This document shows positions 1-6,746 of a stretch of 21,632 nucleotides of DNA, one piece after another. A program made the position numbers and the translations under genes. The number at the start of each line of letters is the position of its first letter. Position 1 is the first letter of the stretch. This stretch comes from a virus, in the IMG/VR virus record IMGVR_UViG_3300025646_004713, positions 1 to 21,632 of that record; one strand, written 5' to 3'. The notes under the pieces were generated by a model that saw only the letters and a program-made list of their open reading frames with translations, did no database searches and was not told the origin of the DNA.

Positions 1-980
1 GGTTTGGAGTATCACCAACAGTTTCAAACATTACCACCCAGACAGCCGCTATTCTTTCAGGCGGTGGAGGTGGAGGCGGTGGAGGTAATGGATTAAATCC
101 ATCCGGTTCTTGGAATGCATATACATACACTGGTTCTGACCAAACATTAAACATTCCTGGCGATTATGCCTTTGAAAATATCCAATTTAAGATTTGGGGC
201 GCAGGAGGTGGCTCATCTATTGTTACTCTTATGTCTCGAGGAGCTCCGGGTGGATATGTAACTGGTCTTCTTGCAGTTAACCCAGGTGATGTTATTAAGA
301 TCGTTGTTGGTCAAGCAGGAACATTAGGTACAGCAACCGCTTCTAAACCTGCCCTTTATGGAGGCGGCGGCGCAATCTCTGATGGTATTCGATGGGGTGG
401 CGGACAAGGCGGTGGTTATTCCGGAATTTTTGCTACAACTGTTTCCTTTGCAAATGCAATTGCAATTGCTGGAGGAGGTGGTGGCGGTGGTCGCATAGCA
501 AATGGCGCTGGTGGTAACAAAGGTTGGGGTGGTGGACCATCTGGTGGTAATGGTTTTCAAAGTACTGACGACTCTGGTACAACTCTTGCGGGTCGTTCAG
601 GTGGTGGTGGTACACAATCCGCCGGAGGTATAGCAGGTACACCTTATTCTGGTATGACTGCTGGTAGTCAACTACTCGGTGGTACGGGTGGTCTATACGG
701 TGCTGGTTCAGGCGGTGGTGGATATTATGGTGGTGGTGGCGCATCTGCATACGGTAACGGCGGTGGTGGTTCCGGTTATTGGAATGGAAGTGTTTCAAGC
801 CCATCTTGGTACATGTCGTCGGGTACTGGCTCAACACTAACAGGTGGTGGTAGTTCTGGTGCTACTGGTTCTGCGCTTTCTCCTGTGCCACAAAGTGGCG
901 ATTCTCAATATCAAGCAGGAGTTGGCGTTGGAGGTGAAAGTAGCGCTGGTGGCCCAGGTTTAGTTCAAATATTCTACTAG
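1..980 (+). CDS. Glycine-rich tail-fibre/adhesin-type protein, 5' end missing
   Basis: The reading frame is open from base 3, so the ATG at 231 is an internal methionine and the gene starts before the window. The visible 325 residues begin with a short segment and a nine-glycine run (about residues 20-28 of the visible part), then a beta-rich stretch leading into the motif KIWGAGGG. After that the protein is dominated by GGGG, GGGS and GGGGYYGGGG runs and ends in GGPGLVQIFY. This pattern is known from phage glycine-rich tail proteins and from distal adhesins in which glycine runs pack as polyglycine-II helices. I infer a receptor-binding or fibre-tip role, supported by its position before the capsid genes and next to a sulfotransferase-like gene. 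The local rise in G+C is caused by glycine codons. The precise family is not established. Confidence 0.72.
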   Translation, partial: FGVSPTVSNITTQTAAILSGGGGGGGGGNGLNPSGSWNAYTYTGSDQTLNIPGDYAFENIQFKIWGAGGGSSIVTLMSRGAPGGYVTGLLAVNPGDVIKIVVGQAGTLGTATASKPALYGGGGAISDGIRWGGGQGGGYSGIFATTVSFANAIAIAGGGGGGGRIANGAGGNKGWGGGPSGGNGFQSTDDSGTTLAGRSGGGGTQSAGGIAGTPYSGMTAGSQLLGGTGGLYGAGSGGGGYYGGGGASAYGNGGGGSGYWNGSVSSPSWYMSSGTGSTLTGGGSSGATGSALSPVPQSGDSQYQAGVGVGGESSAGGPGLVQIFY

Positions 981-988
981 GAGATAAG

Positions 989-1600
989 ATGACAGTATTT
1001 TTTATGCATATACCAAGAACTGCCGGTAGATCAACGGGTCAGGTAATTGCTTCAAATTTTTCTAATATTGCTGATAAATCTTTATCTGGATATATTGATC
1101 TTAACGAAGATTATTCTTCTGTAGAAGCATTCATTGAACATGATATTTACAGCGTGGCAAAGAACAATCTTGTTAATCCTACGATGATTACTTTCATTAG
1201 AAATCCTGTAGATTCTGCTTATAGTTTTTGTAAAAAAGTTGCAAATTTATCAGATGAACAAATTATTCAAACGTCTGTATTAGACTCAATTGCTAATGAC
1301 ATGGTAAAACGTCTCGTTTTTAATTCGGCAGAAGAATTTTATACAAGAACAATAACAGCATTAGATATAGATGCAGCACTTATAAATTTACAATCTTTTG
1401 ATTTTGTTGGAAATTTTGATGATTATGAAAATGAAATTAATCGTATGTGTGATCAATTTGGATGGACGGTGCCAAGTCCTTTACCACACGTAGTTGAAGA
1501 ATCATGGCAAGAAACTCTAACAATTCCTGCTGACGTAAGAACACATATTGAAACGTATTGTTCTTCAGATATTGAATTATTTCAAAATTTTTATAAATAA
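989..1600 (+). CDS. Sulfotransferase-like protein
   Basis: A 203-residue protein with two signatures of the PAPS-dependent sulfotransferase fold. The N-terminal HIPRTAGRS (residues 7-15) corresponds to the HIPKTAGTS 5'-phosphosulfate-binding loop. The segment TFIRNPVDSAYSF (about residues 68-80) corresponds to the FVRDPxxRxxS 3'-phosphate-binding region. The usual loop lysine is replaced by arginine (R10), so catalytic activity is uncertain. The ATG at 989 follows AGGAGAT at 979-985, which overlaps the stop of the glycine-rich gene, so the two are probably translated together. Family members transfer sulfate to sugars or other small acceptors. Here the neighbour suggests modification of the fibre or of a surface glycan, which is inference. 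The C-terminal half has no motif I recognise. Confidence 0.62.
   Translation: MTVFFMHIPRTAGRSTGQVIASNFSNIADKSLSGYIDLNEDYSSVEAFIEHDIYSVAKNNLVNPTMITFIRNPVDSAYSFCKKVANLSDEQIIQTSVLDSIANDMVKRLVFNSAEEFYTRTITALDIDAALINLQSFDFVGNFDDYENEINRMCDQFGWTVPSPLPHVVEESWQETLTIPADVRTHIETYCSSDIELFQNFYK
1592..1599 (+). promoter_or_regulatory. T4-type late promoter box for gene 21
   Basis: Exact TATAAATA, the -10 element recognised by T4-family gp55 RNA polymerase, 28 bases before the gene 21 start. It overlaps the last codons of the sulfotransferase-like gene. A ribosome site (TAGGAA) follows at 1615-1620. Confidence 0.8.
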
Positions 1601-1627
1601 TAAAAAAATAACAATAGGAACAATTCA

Positions 1628-2284
1628 ATGAAACTCATTACCGAAATGATTGAATCTGAAGTAGATTTCGTCACCGAAGCAAAAGAAGACGGTGGTAAAA
1701 ACTATTTCATCGAAGGCGTTTTCATGCAGGGTAACATTAAAAACCGTAATGGTCGTATGTATCCTATGGAAACACTTGCAAAAGAAGTCAAACGATATAA
1801 CAAAGAGTATGTCGAGCAGAATAGAGCATATGGTGAGTTAGGTCATCCTCAAGGTCCAACAATTAATCTAGAGCGCGTATCTCATATGATTAAAGACCTA
1901 CATCAAGATGGTAACAATATCATTGGTAGAGCTAAGATCATGACTGAGACTCCAATGGGTAAGATTGTAAAGAATCTTATGGACGAGGGTGCAAAACTTG
2001 GCGTATCATCTCGCGGGATGGGCACATTGAAGCCAGGTAAAGATGGCGTCAACATGGTTCAATCAGATTTTCAGCTAGCAACTGCTGCTGATATCGTAGC
2101 CGATCCTTCAGCACCCAATGCATTTGTTGAGGGTGTTATGGAGGGTGTTGAGTGGTTACAAATTGATGATCGTTGGGTTCCTCAATACATTGAGGAAACA
2201 CAAAAGGCGATTAGAAAAGTTTCAAAGGCAGAACTTCAAGAAGCAAAAATCAGAGCATTTGAAAAGTTCTTGAAACAACTCTAA
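1628..2284 (+). CDS. 21: Prohead core protein protease (gp21)
   Basis: A 218-residue protein matching the T4 gp21 prohead protease family (peptidase family S80, a serine protease with the herpesvirus-assemblin type of fold). Visible hallmarks are YFIEGVFMQGNIKNRNGRMYP near residues 26-46, GELGHP with the probable catalytic histidine H73, and LGVSSRGMG with the probable nucleophile S127 or S128. In T4 the enzyme sits inside the prohead, processes scaffold and capsid proteins at (L/I)xE sites, and degrades itself before DNA packaging. Length is close to T4 gp21. The gene has its own late promoter and is followed by genes 22 and 23, the conserved order. The N-terminus MKLITEMIESE resembles the capsid-targeting leaders of T4 internal proteins. 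Confidence 0.95.
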   Translation: MKLITEMIESEVDFVTEAKEDGGKNYFIEGVFMQGNIKNRNGRMYPMETLAKEVKRYNKEYVEQNRAYGELGHPQGPTINLERVSHMIKDLHQDGNNIIGRAKIMTETPMGKIVKNLMDEGAKLGVSSRGMGTLKPGKDGVNMVQSDFQLATAADIVADPSAPNAFVEGVMEGVEWLQIDDRWVPQYIEETQKAIRKVSKAELQEAKIRAFEKFLKQL

Positions 2285-2296
2285 AAGATGAATTTT

Positions 2297-2304
2297 TATA
2301 AATA
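2297..2304 (+). promoter_or_regulatory. T4-type late promoter box for gene 22
   Basis: Exact TATAAATA in the short gap between genes 21 and 22, 38 bases before the gene 22 ATG. A strong ribosome site (AAGGAGAT) lies just before that start. Confidence 0.82.
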
Positions 2305-2342
2305 ATATGTAATTGAAATATTTTTCAATAAGGAGATAACAG

Positions 2343-3428
2343 ATGTCCGATAAAGAACTAGAAGTAATTGAGGACGCTGAGGTTCTTGAGACTGGAGATG
2401 AAGATCTTTTAGAGTTCAAGGCTTCAATGGGCGATCCTTCTGAGGTTCCTGATCCAAAGACAAAGAAGACAGATGAAAAGCCAAAGGGTAAGGGTGATCC
2501 AATGCCCAAGCTCAGCACAAAGGCTGGCATGATTAATGCTGCTGTTGAAATGATGTCTAAGATGAAGAAGGAAGATCTCAAGACTCTCTATGGTAAAGCA
2601 TTTACCGCTGAAGATGTCGAAGAAGATGAAACAGTAGAGCAAATTGTTGACGAAGCTCCCAGAGAACTTGCCACAATCACTGCCGATGATATTGATGTTT
2701 CAGAAGATATTGATGCAATGTTCAAAGATTCAGAACTCGACGAGGATTTCAAGTCTCGCGTTGCTACAATCTTCGAAGCTGCAGTAGTTTCAAAGGTCAA
2801 TGAGCAGATTGAAAAGTTTGCTATTGAAGTTGAGTCAGACGTTGAAGTTTCAAAAACTGAAATCGTTGATGAACTCACAGAAAAGGTAGACTCATATCTT
2901 GATTACGTTGTTCAAGAATGGGTTGAAGAAAATAGACTTGCCATTGAGAAGGGTGTTCGCGCCGATATGGTCGAAGACTTCCTCAAGGGTCTAAAGGGTC
3001 TATTTGAAGAGCACTATGTTGACATTCCAGAAGAGAAAGTTGACGTAGTTGAAGAGCTCATCGCAAAGGTTGATGAACTTGAAGAAAAACTAAGCGAAGA
3101 AACAGATCGCGCAGTTGAACTTCTAAAAAAGGTTAAGGTTTTTGAGCAAGAAAATATTTTTTCTGGCGCAATTGAAGGCTTAACACAAACACAGGTTGAT
3201 AAACTTCGTGGTCTTGCTGAGGGTATTGAATTCGTCAGCGAAGAAGATTTCAAAAAGAAGATCAACATGTTAAAGAAGCAATATTTTGATATTGATGAGA
3301 CGGTAAATGAATCCGTCATCGTTACTGATGATGAGTTTGATCCTATTTCTCTTGAAGAAGAGGAAAAAGGTTTAACAGGTGCTATGGCTCATTACATGAG
3401 TGCCATTTCAAGATCTGCTAAAAATTAA
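2343..3428 (+). CDS. 22: Prohead core scaffolding protein (gp22)
   Basis: A 361-residue, very acidic protein rich in Glu, Asp, Lys and Val, with long stretches that look like alpha-helical coiled coil (about residues 125-300). It has no enzyme motif. Its place between the prohead protease and the major capsid protein, its own late promoter, and its composition identify it as the main prohead scaffold equivalent to T4 gp22. It assembles inside the prohead and is cut to peptides by gp21. Several L/I-x-E tripeptides suitable for gp21 cleavage are present. The N-terminal 60 residues are low-complexity and charged (TKKTDEKPKGKG). T4 gp22 is somewhat shorter, so extra acidic sequence may be present. 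Assignment rests mostly on context and composition, because scaffold sequences diverge quickly. Confidence 0.88.
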   Translation: MSDKELEVIEDAEVLETGDEDLLEFKASMGDPSEVPDPKTKKTDEKPKGKGDPMPKLSTKAGMINAAVEMMSKMKKEDLKTLYGKAFTAEDVEEDETVEQIVDEAPRELATITADDIDVSEDIDAMFKDSELDEDFKSRVATIFEAAVVSKVNEQIEKFAIEVESDVEVSKTEIVDELTEKVDSYLDYVVQEWVEENRLAIEKGVRADMVEDFLKGLKGLFEEHYVDIPEEKVDVVEELIAKVDELEEKLSEETDRAVELLKKVKVFEQENIFSGAIEGLTQTQVDKLRGLAEGIEFVSEEDFKKKINMLKKQYFDIDETVNESVIVTDDEFDPISLEEEEKGLTGAMAHYMSAISRSAKN

Positions 3429-3434
3429 TAATAT

Positions 3435-3442
3435 TATAAATA
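3435..3442 (+). promoter_or_regulatory. T4-type late promoter box for gene 23
   Basis: Exact TATAAATA in the gap after gene 22. The gene 23 ATG follows 42 bases after the box and is preceded by TAAGGAGAAAA, a near-perfect ribosome site. Confidence 0.85.
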
Positions 3443-3483
3443 AACATGAAGGCTGATTACTAATACAGTAAGGAGAAAACAAA

Positions 3484-4860
3484 ATGTTTCTATCTGAAAA
3501 TCTACAGAAGAAGTGGCAGCCAGTACTTGAGCATCCTGACCTCACCGAGATTAAGGATCCTCATCGTCGCGCTGTCACAGCTACTCTTCTAGAGAACCAA
3601 GAAAAGGCTTCACGTGAAGCTGCCTATGGTTCTGGTGGTTACCAAATGCCCACACTATTGGGCGAAGCTGCTCCAACAAACGCAATGCAGGGCTCAAGCT
3701 CAACTGCAGCTGCTGGTGCAGTTGACATCTTCGATCCAGTGCTTATCTCACTAGTTCGTCGTTCCATGCCAAACCTCATTGCTTATGATGTTGCCGGCGT
3801 CCAGCCAATGACTGGCCCAACTGGTCTCATCTTCGCAATGCGTCCACGCTACGGTTCACAAGCTGGTTCGGAAGCTCTATACAACGAAGCTACAACAAGC
3901 TGGTCCGCTACAGCAAACAACTCTGTTGGTGGTGTTGCTTCAACCGGTCTCAATGGTGCTGGTGTACCAACAGCCGGTAGCGATCCAACCGATCGTGCTT
4001 CTGGTTCTGGTTATACCGTTCATACCGGTATGTCCACTACCACTGTTGAAGCTCTTGGCGATTCTGCTAATAACAAGATCTCCGAGATGGCATTCAGCAT
4101 CGAGAAGGTTGCAGTAACTGCAGTTTCTCGTGCACTAAAGGCTGAATACACCATGGAACTTGCTCAGGACCTCAAGGCAATTCATGGTCTCGATGCCGAA
4201 TCTGAACTCAGCAACATTCTTTCCGCTGAGATTCTTGCCGAAATCAACCGTGAAGTCATCCGTACAATCAACTATACAGCTACTGCTGGTGCTCAGTCAA
4301 ACGTCACCACAACTGGTACATTCGACCTAGATGTCGATGCCAACGGTCGCTGGTCAGTTGAGCGTTTCAAGGGTCTGGTCTTCCAAATCGAGCGTGAAGC
4401 CAACCAAATTGCTAAGTCAACTCGTCGCGGCAAGGGCAACGTCCTAATCTGCGGTTCTGACGTAGCTTCTGCTCTACAGATGGCTGGTGTTCTAGATTAC
4501 ACACCTGCTCTATCTGCTAACCTAAATGTTGACGATACAGGCAACACCTTCGCTGGTGTCCTAAATGGTCGCATGAAGGTCTATGTTGACCCATACTTCA
4601 CCAGTGCTTCTGGTGACCAGTATGTTACAGTTGGCTACAAGGGTTCCAGCGCATTCGACGCCGGTCTCTTCTACTGCCCATACGTTCCACTACAGATGGT
4701 TCGTGCAGTTGGCGAGAATACCTTCCAGCCTAAGATTGGCTTCAAGACCCGCTACGGAATCGTTGCCAATCCTTTTGCTACTTCTGCCGCCAATGGCGTC
4801 ATCAGCAGCCAGCAAAAGAACATCTACTATCGCATCGTTACTGTTGCAAATCTTATGTAA
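3484..4860 (+). CDS. 23: Major capsid protein (gp23)
   Basis: A 458-residue protein matching T4 gp23, which forms the hexamers of the head. Shared features with T4 are the N-terminal LQKKWQPVLE and LLENQEK, then VRRSMPNLIAYDVAGVQPMTGPTGLIFAMRPRYG (about residues 87-120), a region conserved across the family. The stretch TLLGEAAP contains LGE (residues 59-61) where the T4 protein is cut by the prohead protease after LTE, so mature capsid protein probably begins at A62. It is shorter than T4 gp23, as I recall for other marine T4-like phages. The gene favours C-ending codons (AAC, ATC, TTC, GAC) far more than its AT-rich neighbours, fitting very high late expression. A strong terminator follows. 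Confidence 0.96.
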   Translation: MFLSENLQKKWQPVLEHPDLTEIKDPHRRAVTATLLENQEKASREAAYGSGGYQMPTLLGEAAPTNAMQGSSSTAAAGAVDIFDPVLISLVRRSMPNLIAYDVAGVQPMTGPTGLIFAMRPRYGSQAGSEALYNEATTSWSATANNSVGGVASTGLNGAGVPTAGSDPTDRASGSGYTVHTGMSTTTVEALGDSANNKISEMAFSIEKVAVTAVSRALKAEYTMELAQDLKAIHGLDAESELSNILSAEILAEINREVIRTINYTATAGAQSNVTTTGTFDLDVDANGRWSVERFKGLVFQIEREANQIAKSTRRGKGNVLICGSDVASALQMAGVLDYTPALSANLNVDDTGNTFAGVLNGRMKVYVDPYFTSASGDQYVTVGYKGSSAFDAGLFYCPYVPLQMVRAVGENTFQPKIGFKTRYGIVANPFATSAANGVISSQQKNIYYRIVTVANLM

Positions 4861-4884
4861 TAATAAGATCCGAGTCAATCGGGC

Positions 4885-4916
4885 AAGAGGGGGGCTTCGG
4901 CTCCCCTCTTTTTTTT
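4885..4916 (+). terminator. Intrinsic terminator after gene 23
   Basis: An 11-base-pair stem (arms AAGAGGGGGGC at 4885-4895 and GCTCCCCTCTT at 4900-4910, one G-T pair) closes on a TTCG tetraloop and runs into eight T residues at 4909-4916. This is the strongest terminator in the window and separates the capsid genes from the next unit. Confidence 0.95.
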
Positions 4917-4920
4917 GTTC

Positions 4921-4986
4921 TCTACGTAATGCAGCTTGACGAAGTTTTTCACGCACTTCAGGTCTCTTGGCTGGATTGTCTTTTTT
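4921..4986 (-). pseudogene. Possible relic of a homing-nuclease tail (NUMOD-like fragment)
   Basis: On the minus strand this stretch reads NPAKRPEVREKLRQAAL, preceded by Lys-Lys-Asp and an in-frame TAA. The NP-x(5)-E-x-R-x-K-(L/I/M) pattern is typical of nuclease-associated modular repeats in phage HNH and GIY-YIG homing endonucleases. There is no ATG, and the frame runs straight into the gene 23 terminator, so it cannot be an intact gene. It lies in the 200-base gap between gene 23 and the next gene. It may be chance, since the fragment is only about 20 residues. Confidence 0.25.
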
Positions 4987-4987
4987 T

Positions 4988-4995
4988 TATAAATA
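4988..4995 (+). promoter_or_regulatory. T4-type late promoter box before the gene at 5061
   Basis: Exact TATAAATA directly after a run of eight T residues, 65 bases before the ATG at 5061. It would restart late transcription downstream of the gene 23 terminator and drive the small gene and the tail gene. Confidence 0.78.
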
Positions 4996-5060
4996 TATGT
5001 ATGATATGGGTAAAGTCTAACATAGTCACAGTAGACATATTATATTATAGGAAATAATAA

Positions 5061-5411
5061 ATGAAAACCTTTAAACAACATTTAATTGAAAATGATGAAT
5101 TTAAATTACCATTTTTAAGAACTATTACAATACCATATAGAAAAGATGAAATTACATTAGTATTTAATGCAGATATTAATGGAAAATATATCAGTGTTAG
5201 ATCATATTGGGATAGAGAAAAAACTCAAAGAGCTTGGCAAAGTCGTTATGATAATAAAATTTTTAATACTCCTGATGATTTATTTAAACTATATAAATCT
5301 CTTCGTAAAAAAGCAAAAGCTGTAATTAAAGAAGTTCAAGTGTCATATACTGACAATCATAAAGGTTATCGCGTAGCTGAATTTATAAAAGAGATTAAGA
5401 CATGGCATTAA
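5061..5411 (+). CDS. Small basic late protein, possible internal head protein
   Basis: A 116-residue lysine-rich protein that I cannot assign to a family. The start is supported by AGGAAATA at 5049-5056 and by the upstream late promoter. The N-terminus MKTFKQHLIEN resembles the capsid-targeting leaders of T4 internal head proteins, which begin with MKT(Y/F) and end in an (L/I)xE site cut by gp21; here LIE is at residues 8-10. A basic, DNA-compatible composition and placement next to the capsid genes under a late promoter agree with a packaged internal protein, but this is inference. The coding sequence is much more AT-rich than gene 23. Its last codons overlap the next gene by 10 bases. Confidence 0.7.
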   Translation: MKTFKQHLIENDEFKLPFLRTITIPYRKDEITLVFNADINGKYISVRSYWDREKTQRAWQSRYDNKIFNTPDDLFKLYKSLRKKAKAVIKEVQVSYTDNHKGYRVAEFIKEIKTWH

Positions 5412-5938
5412 TACCAAAGATTGGCGTAAACACTTTAAATGAAAACAATCTTACGCAAAATGTAAATTTTCTATCTCCACTTGGATTTAGATTTCAGCTT
5501 AACAGAGCACCTAATGTCGAGTACTTTTGTCAAAGTGCTACTCTGCCCACAATCTCTATTCAAGAAATTTTACAACCAAACCCAATAGGACAAATTCCAA
5601 GACCTGGTGATAGAGTCACTTACGAAACATTCACTCTACGATTCCGCGTAGATGAAAACATGTCAAATTATCTTGAAATTCATGATTGGATTATTGGACT
5701 AGGTCATCCTGTTTCACTAGATCAATATAAAAATATAAAGAAAGGTGATGGTATTTTTTCTGATGGATCGATTATGGTTTTATCTTCAAATCAAAATCCA
5801 TCTATACGTATTGCATTCCAAGACATGTTCCCTCTGTCACTTTCACCACTAGCGTTTGATGTCACGCAGACTGATGTAGAATACCTAGAAGCTGATGTTG
5901 TTTTTAGATATCGTATTTTTACAATCGAAAAGTTATAA
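5402..5938 (+). CDS. 3: Tail completion and sheath stabiliser-like protein (gp3-like; tail-tube fold)
   Basis: A 178-residue protein close to the length of T4 gp3 (176). The pattern FRFQLNRAPNVEYFCQSATLPTIS (about residues 29-52), then RPGDRVTYETFTLRFRVDENMSNYLEIHDWI, is typical of the tail-tube/tail-terminator fold shared by gp19-like and related proteins. In several marine T4-like phages, as I recall, gene 3 lies between gene 23 and uvsY, which fits this position. T4 gp3 caps the tail tube and stabilises the sheath before head joining. The alternative is a tail tube (gp19) paralogue; sequence alone does not separate them. The start overlaps the preceding gene, suggesting coupled late translation. 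Confidence 0.62.
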   Translation: MALIPKIGVNTLNENNLTQNVNFLSPLGFRFQLNRAPNVEYFCQSATLPTISIQEILQPNPIGQIPRPGDRVTYETFTLRFRVDENMSNYLEIHDWIIGLGHPVSLDQYKNIKKGDGIFSDGSIMVLSSNQNPSIRIAFQDMFPLSLSPLAFDVTQTDVEYLEADVVFRYRIFTIEKL

Positions 5939-5944
5939 AAATCT

Positions 5945-5973
5945 ATTTACTTGTTTAAAAATTACAGTATAAT
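5945..5973 (+). promoter_or_regulatory. Sigma70-like promoter for the Fe-S carrier gene
   Basis: A perfect -10 box TATAAT at 5968-5973 with a weak -35 (TTTACT at 5946-5951, 16-base spacing). A small perfect hairpin AGACT-TTGT-AGTCT at 5974-5987 spans the expected transcription start. The gene starts at 6004. It would allow early host-polymerase transcription of the recombination block. Confidence 0.6.
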
Positions 5974-6003
5974 AGACTTTGTAGTCTCTTTAAGGTAATA
6001 TAA

Positions 6004-6312
6004 ATGGTAAATATTACATCTTCTGCTAAAAATTATCTAAACTCAATCAAACCAGACAATGATTATGTATCATTGTATGTTAAGTCTGGAGGATGTGCTG
6101 GATTCCAGTACGTATGGGGGTTTGCAAAAGATAATAATGATATTCAATGGAGTAATCCAATTGATAATGTGTTGGTAATTGATCCTATGTCCGAGTTATA
6201 TATATTAGGTAGTACGATTGATTATGTTGTTGAGCTCGGTGGTTCTTTCTTATCCGTAAAGAATCCAATGTCAAGTTCTAATTGTGGGTGTGGAGAAAGT
6301 TTCGGTATATGA
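6004..6312 (+). CDS. A-type iron-sulfur carrier protein (IscA/HesB family)
   Basis: A 102-residue protein with the three conserved cysteines of A-type Fe-S carriers: C31 in KSGGCAGFQYVWGF and C94 and C96 in SSNCGCGESF. Length and spacing match bacterial IscA/ErpA/HesB proteins, which accept Fe-S clusters and hand them to apoproteins in the cytosol. HesB-like genes are recurrent auxiliary genes in marine T4-like phages (established knowledge from memory). Its client is unknown. It has its own promoter and shares a 4-base ATGA overlap with uvsY, so it is transcribed and translated with the recombination genes. Confidence 0.9.
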   Translation: MVNITSSAKNYLNSIKPDNDYVSLYVKSGGCAGFQYVWGFAKDNNDIQWSNPIDNVLVIDPMSELYILGSTIDYVVELGGSFLSVKNPMSSSNCGCGESFGI

Positions 6313-6746
6313 AAATTGAAGACATTATTGTTATGTGGCAGAGTGACTCTAAGATTGACGAGACTGAATTGTCTCGCGAGAGTCTAAATATTCCAATCTT
6401 ACATGGTAAATATCTAAAACATTTCTCTGATGAGAGATTGAAACTTCGTGCTTTTAAGATGAAACAAAAGCAATTACAACAACGCTTGATGGATTACTAT
6501 AGAGGCGATCTTAATAATCCAGAAGATCTTGCTGAACTTGGGCGAGAACCTTATCCATATAAAAGACTTAAACAAGATATAAATTATTATGTAGACAGTG
6601 ATGATGAGATGGTGCAGTTAAATACAAAAATAGCATATCAACAAGAGATGGTTGATGTACTCGAAGAAATAATAAAAGCAATAAATTCGAGGGGTTATGT
6701 CATCAAAAACAGTCTGGATTTCCTCCGATTTACTTCTGGACAATAA
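6309..6746 (+). CDS. uvsY: UvsY recombination mediator
   Basis: A 145-residue protein starting MKIEDIIVMWQSD at the ATG of an ATGA overlap with the Fe-S carrier stop. A longer frame from 6282 exists, but T4 UvsY begins at the equivalent of this methionine (MRLEDL). Matches to T4 UvsY include LDYYxG (MDYYRGD, about residues 55-61) and the C-terminal AINSRGYVIKNSLDFLRFTSGQ region, parallel to AIKSRGFAIKHIQDM in T4. UvsY loads UvsX recombinase onto gp32-coated single-stranded DNA during recombination-dependent replication. UvsX and gp32 are not in this window. The 3' end overlaps uvsW by 50 bases. Confidence 0.92.
   Translation: MKIEDIIVMWQSDSKIDETELSRESLNIPILHGKYLKHFSDERLKLRAFKMKQKQLQQRLMDYYRGDLNNPEDLAELGREPYPYKRLKQDINYYVDSDDEMVQLNTKIAYQQEMVDVLEEIIKAINSRGYVIKNSLDFLRFTSGQ

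Noticed and set aside
231-233. ATG at 231 as start of the glycine-rich gene
   Set aside because: The frame is open from base 3 and the coding pattern, including the nine-glycine run and KIWGAGGG, lies upstream of this ATG.
433-837. Histidine- and glutamine-rich frame on the minus strand
   Set aside because: It is the reverse complement of glycine codon runs (GGTGGT) and has no ribosome site.
6282-6308. Longer N-terminus for UvsY
   Set aside because: It lies within the CGCGESF coding segment of the Fe-S carrier, and T4 UvsY starts at the equivalent of the ATG at 6309.
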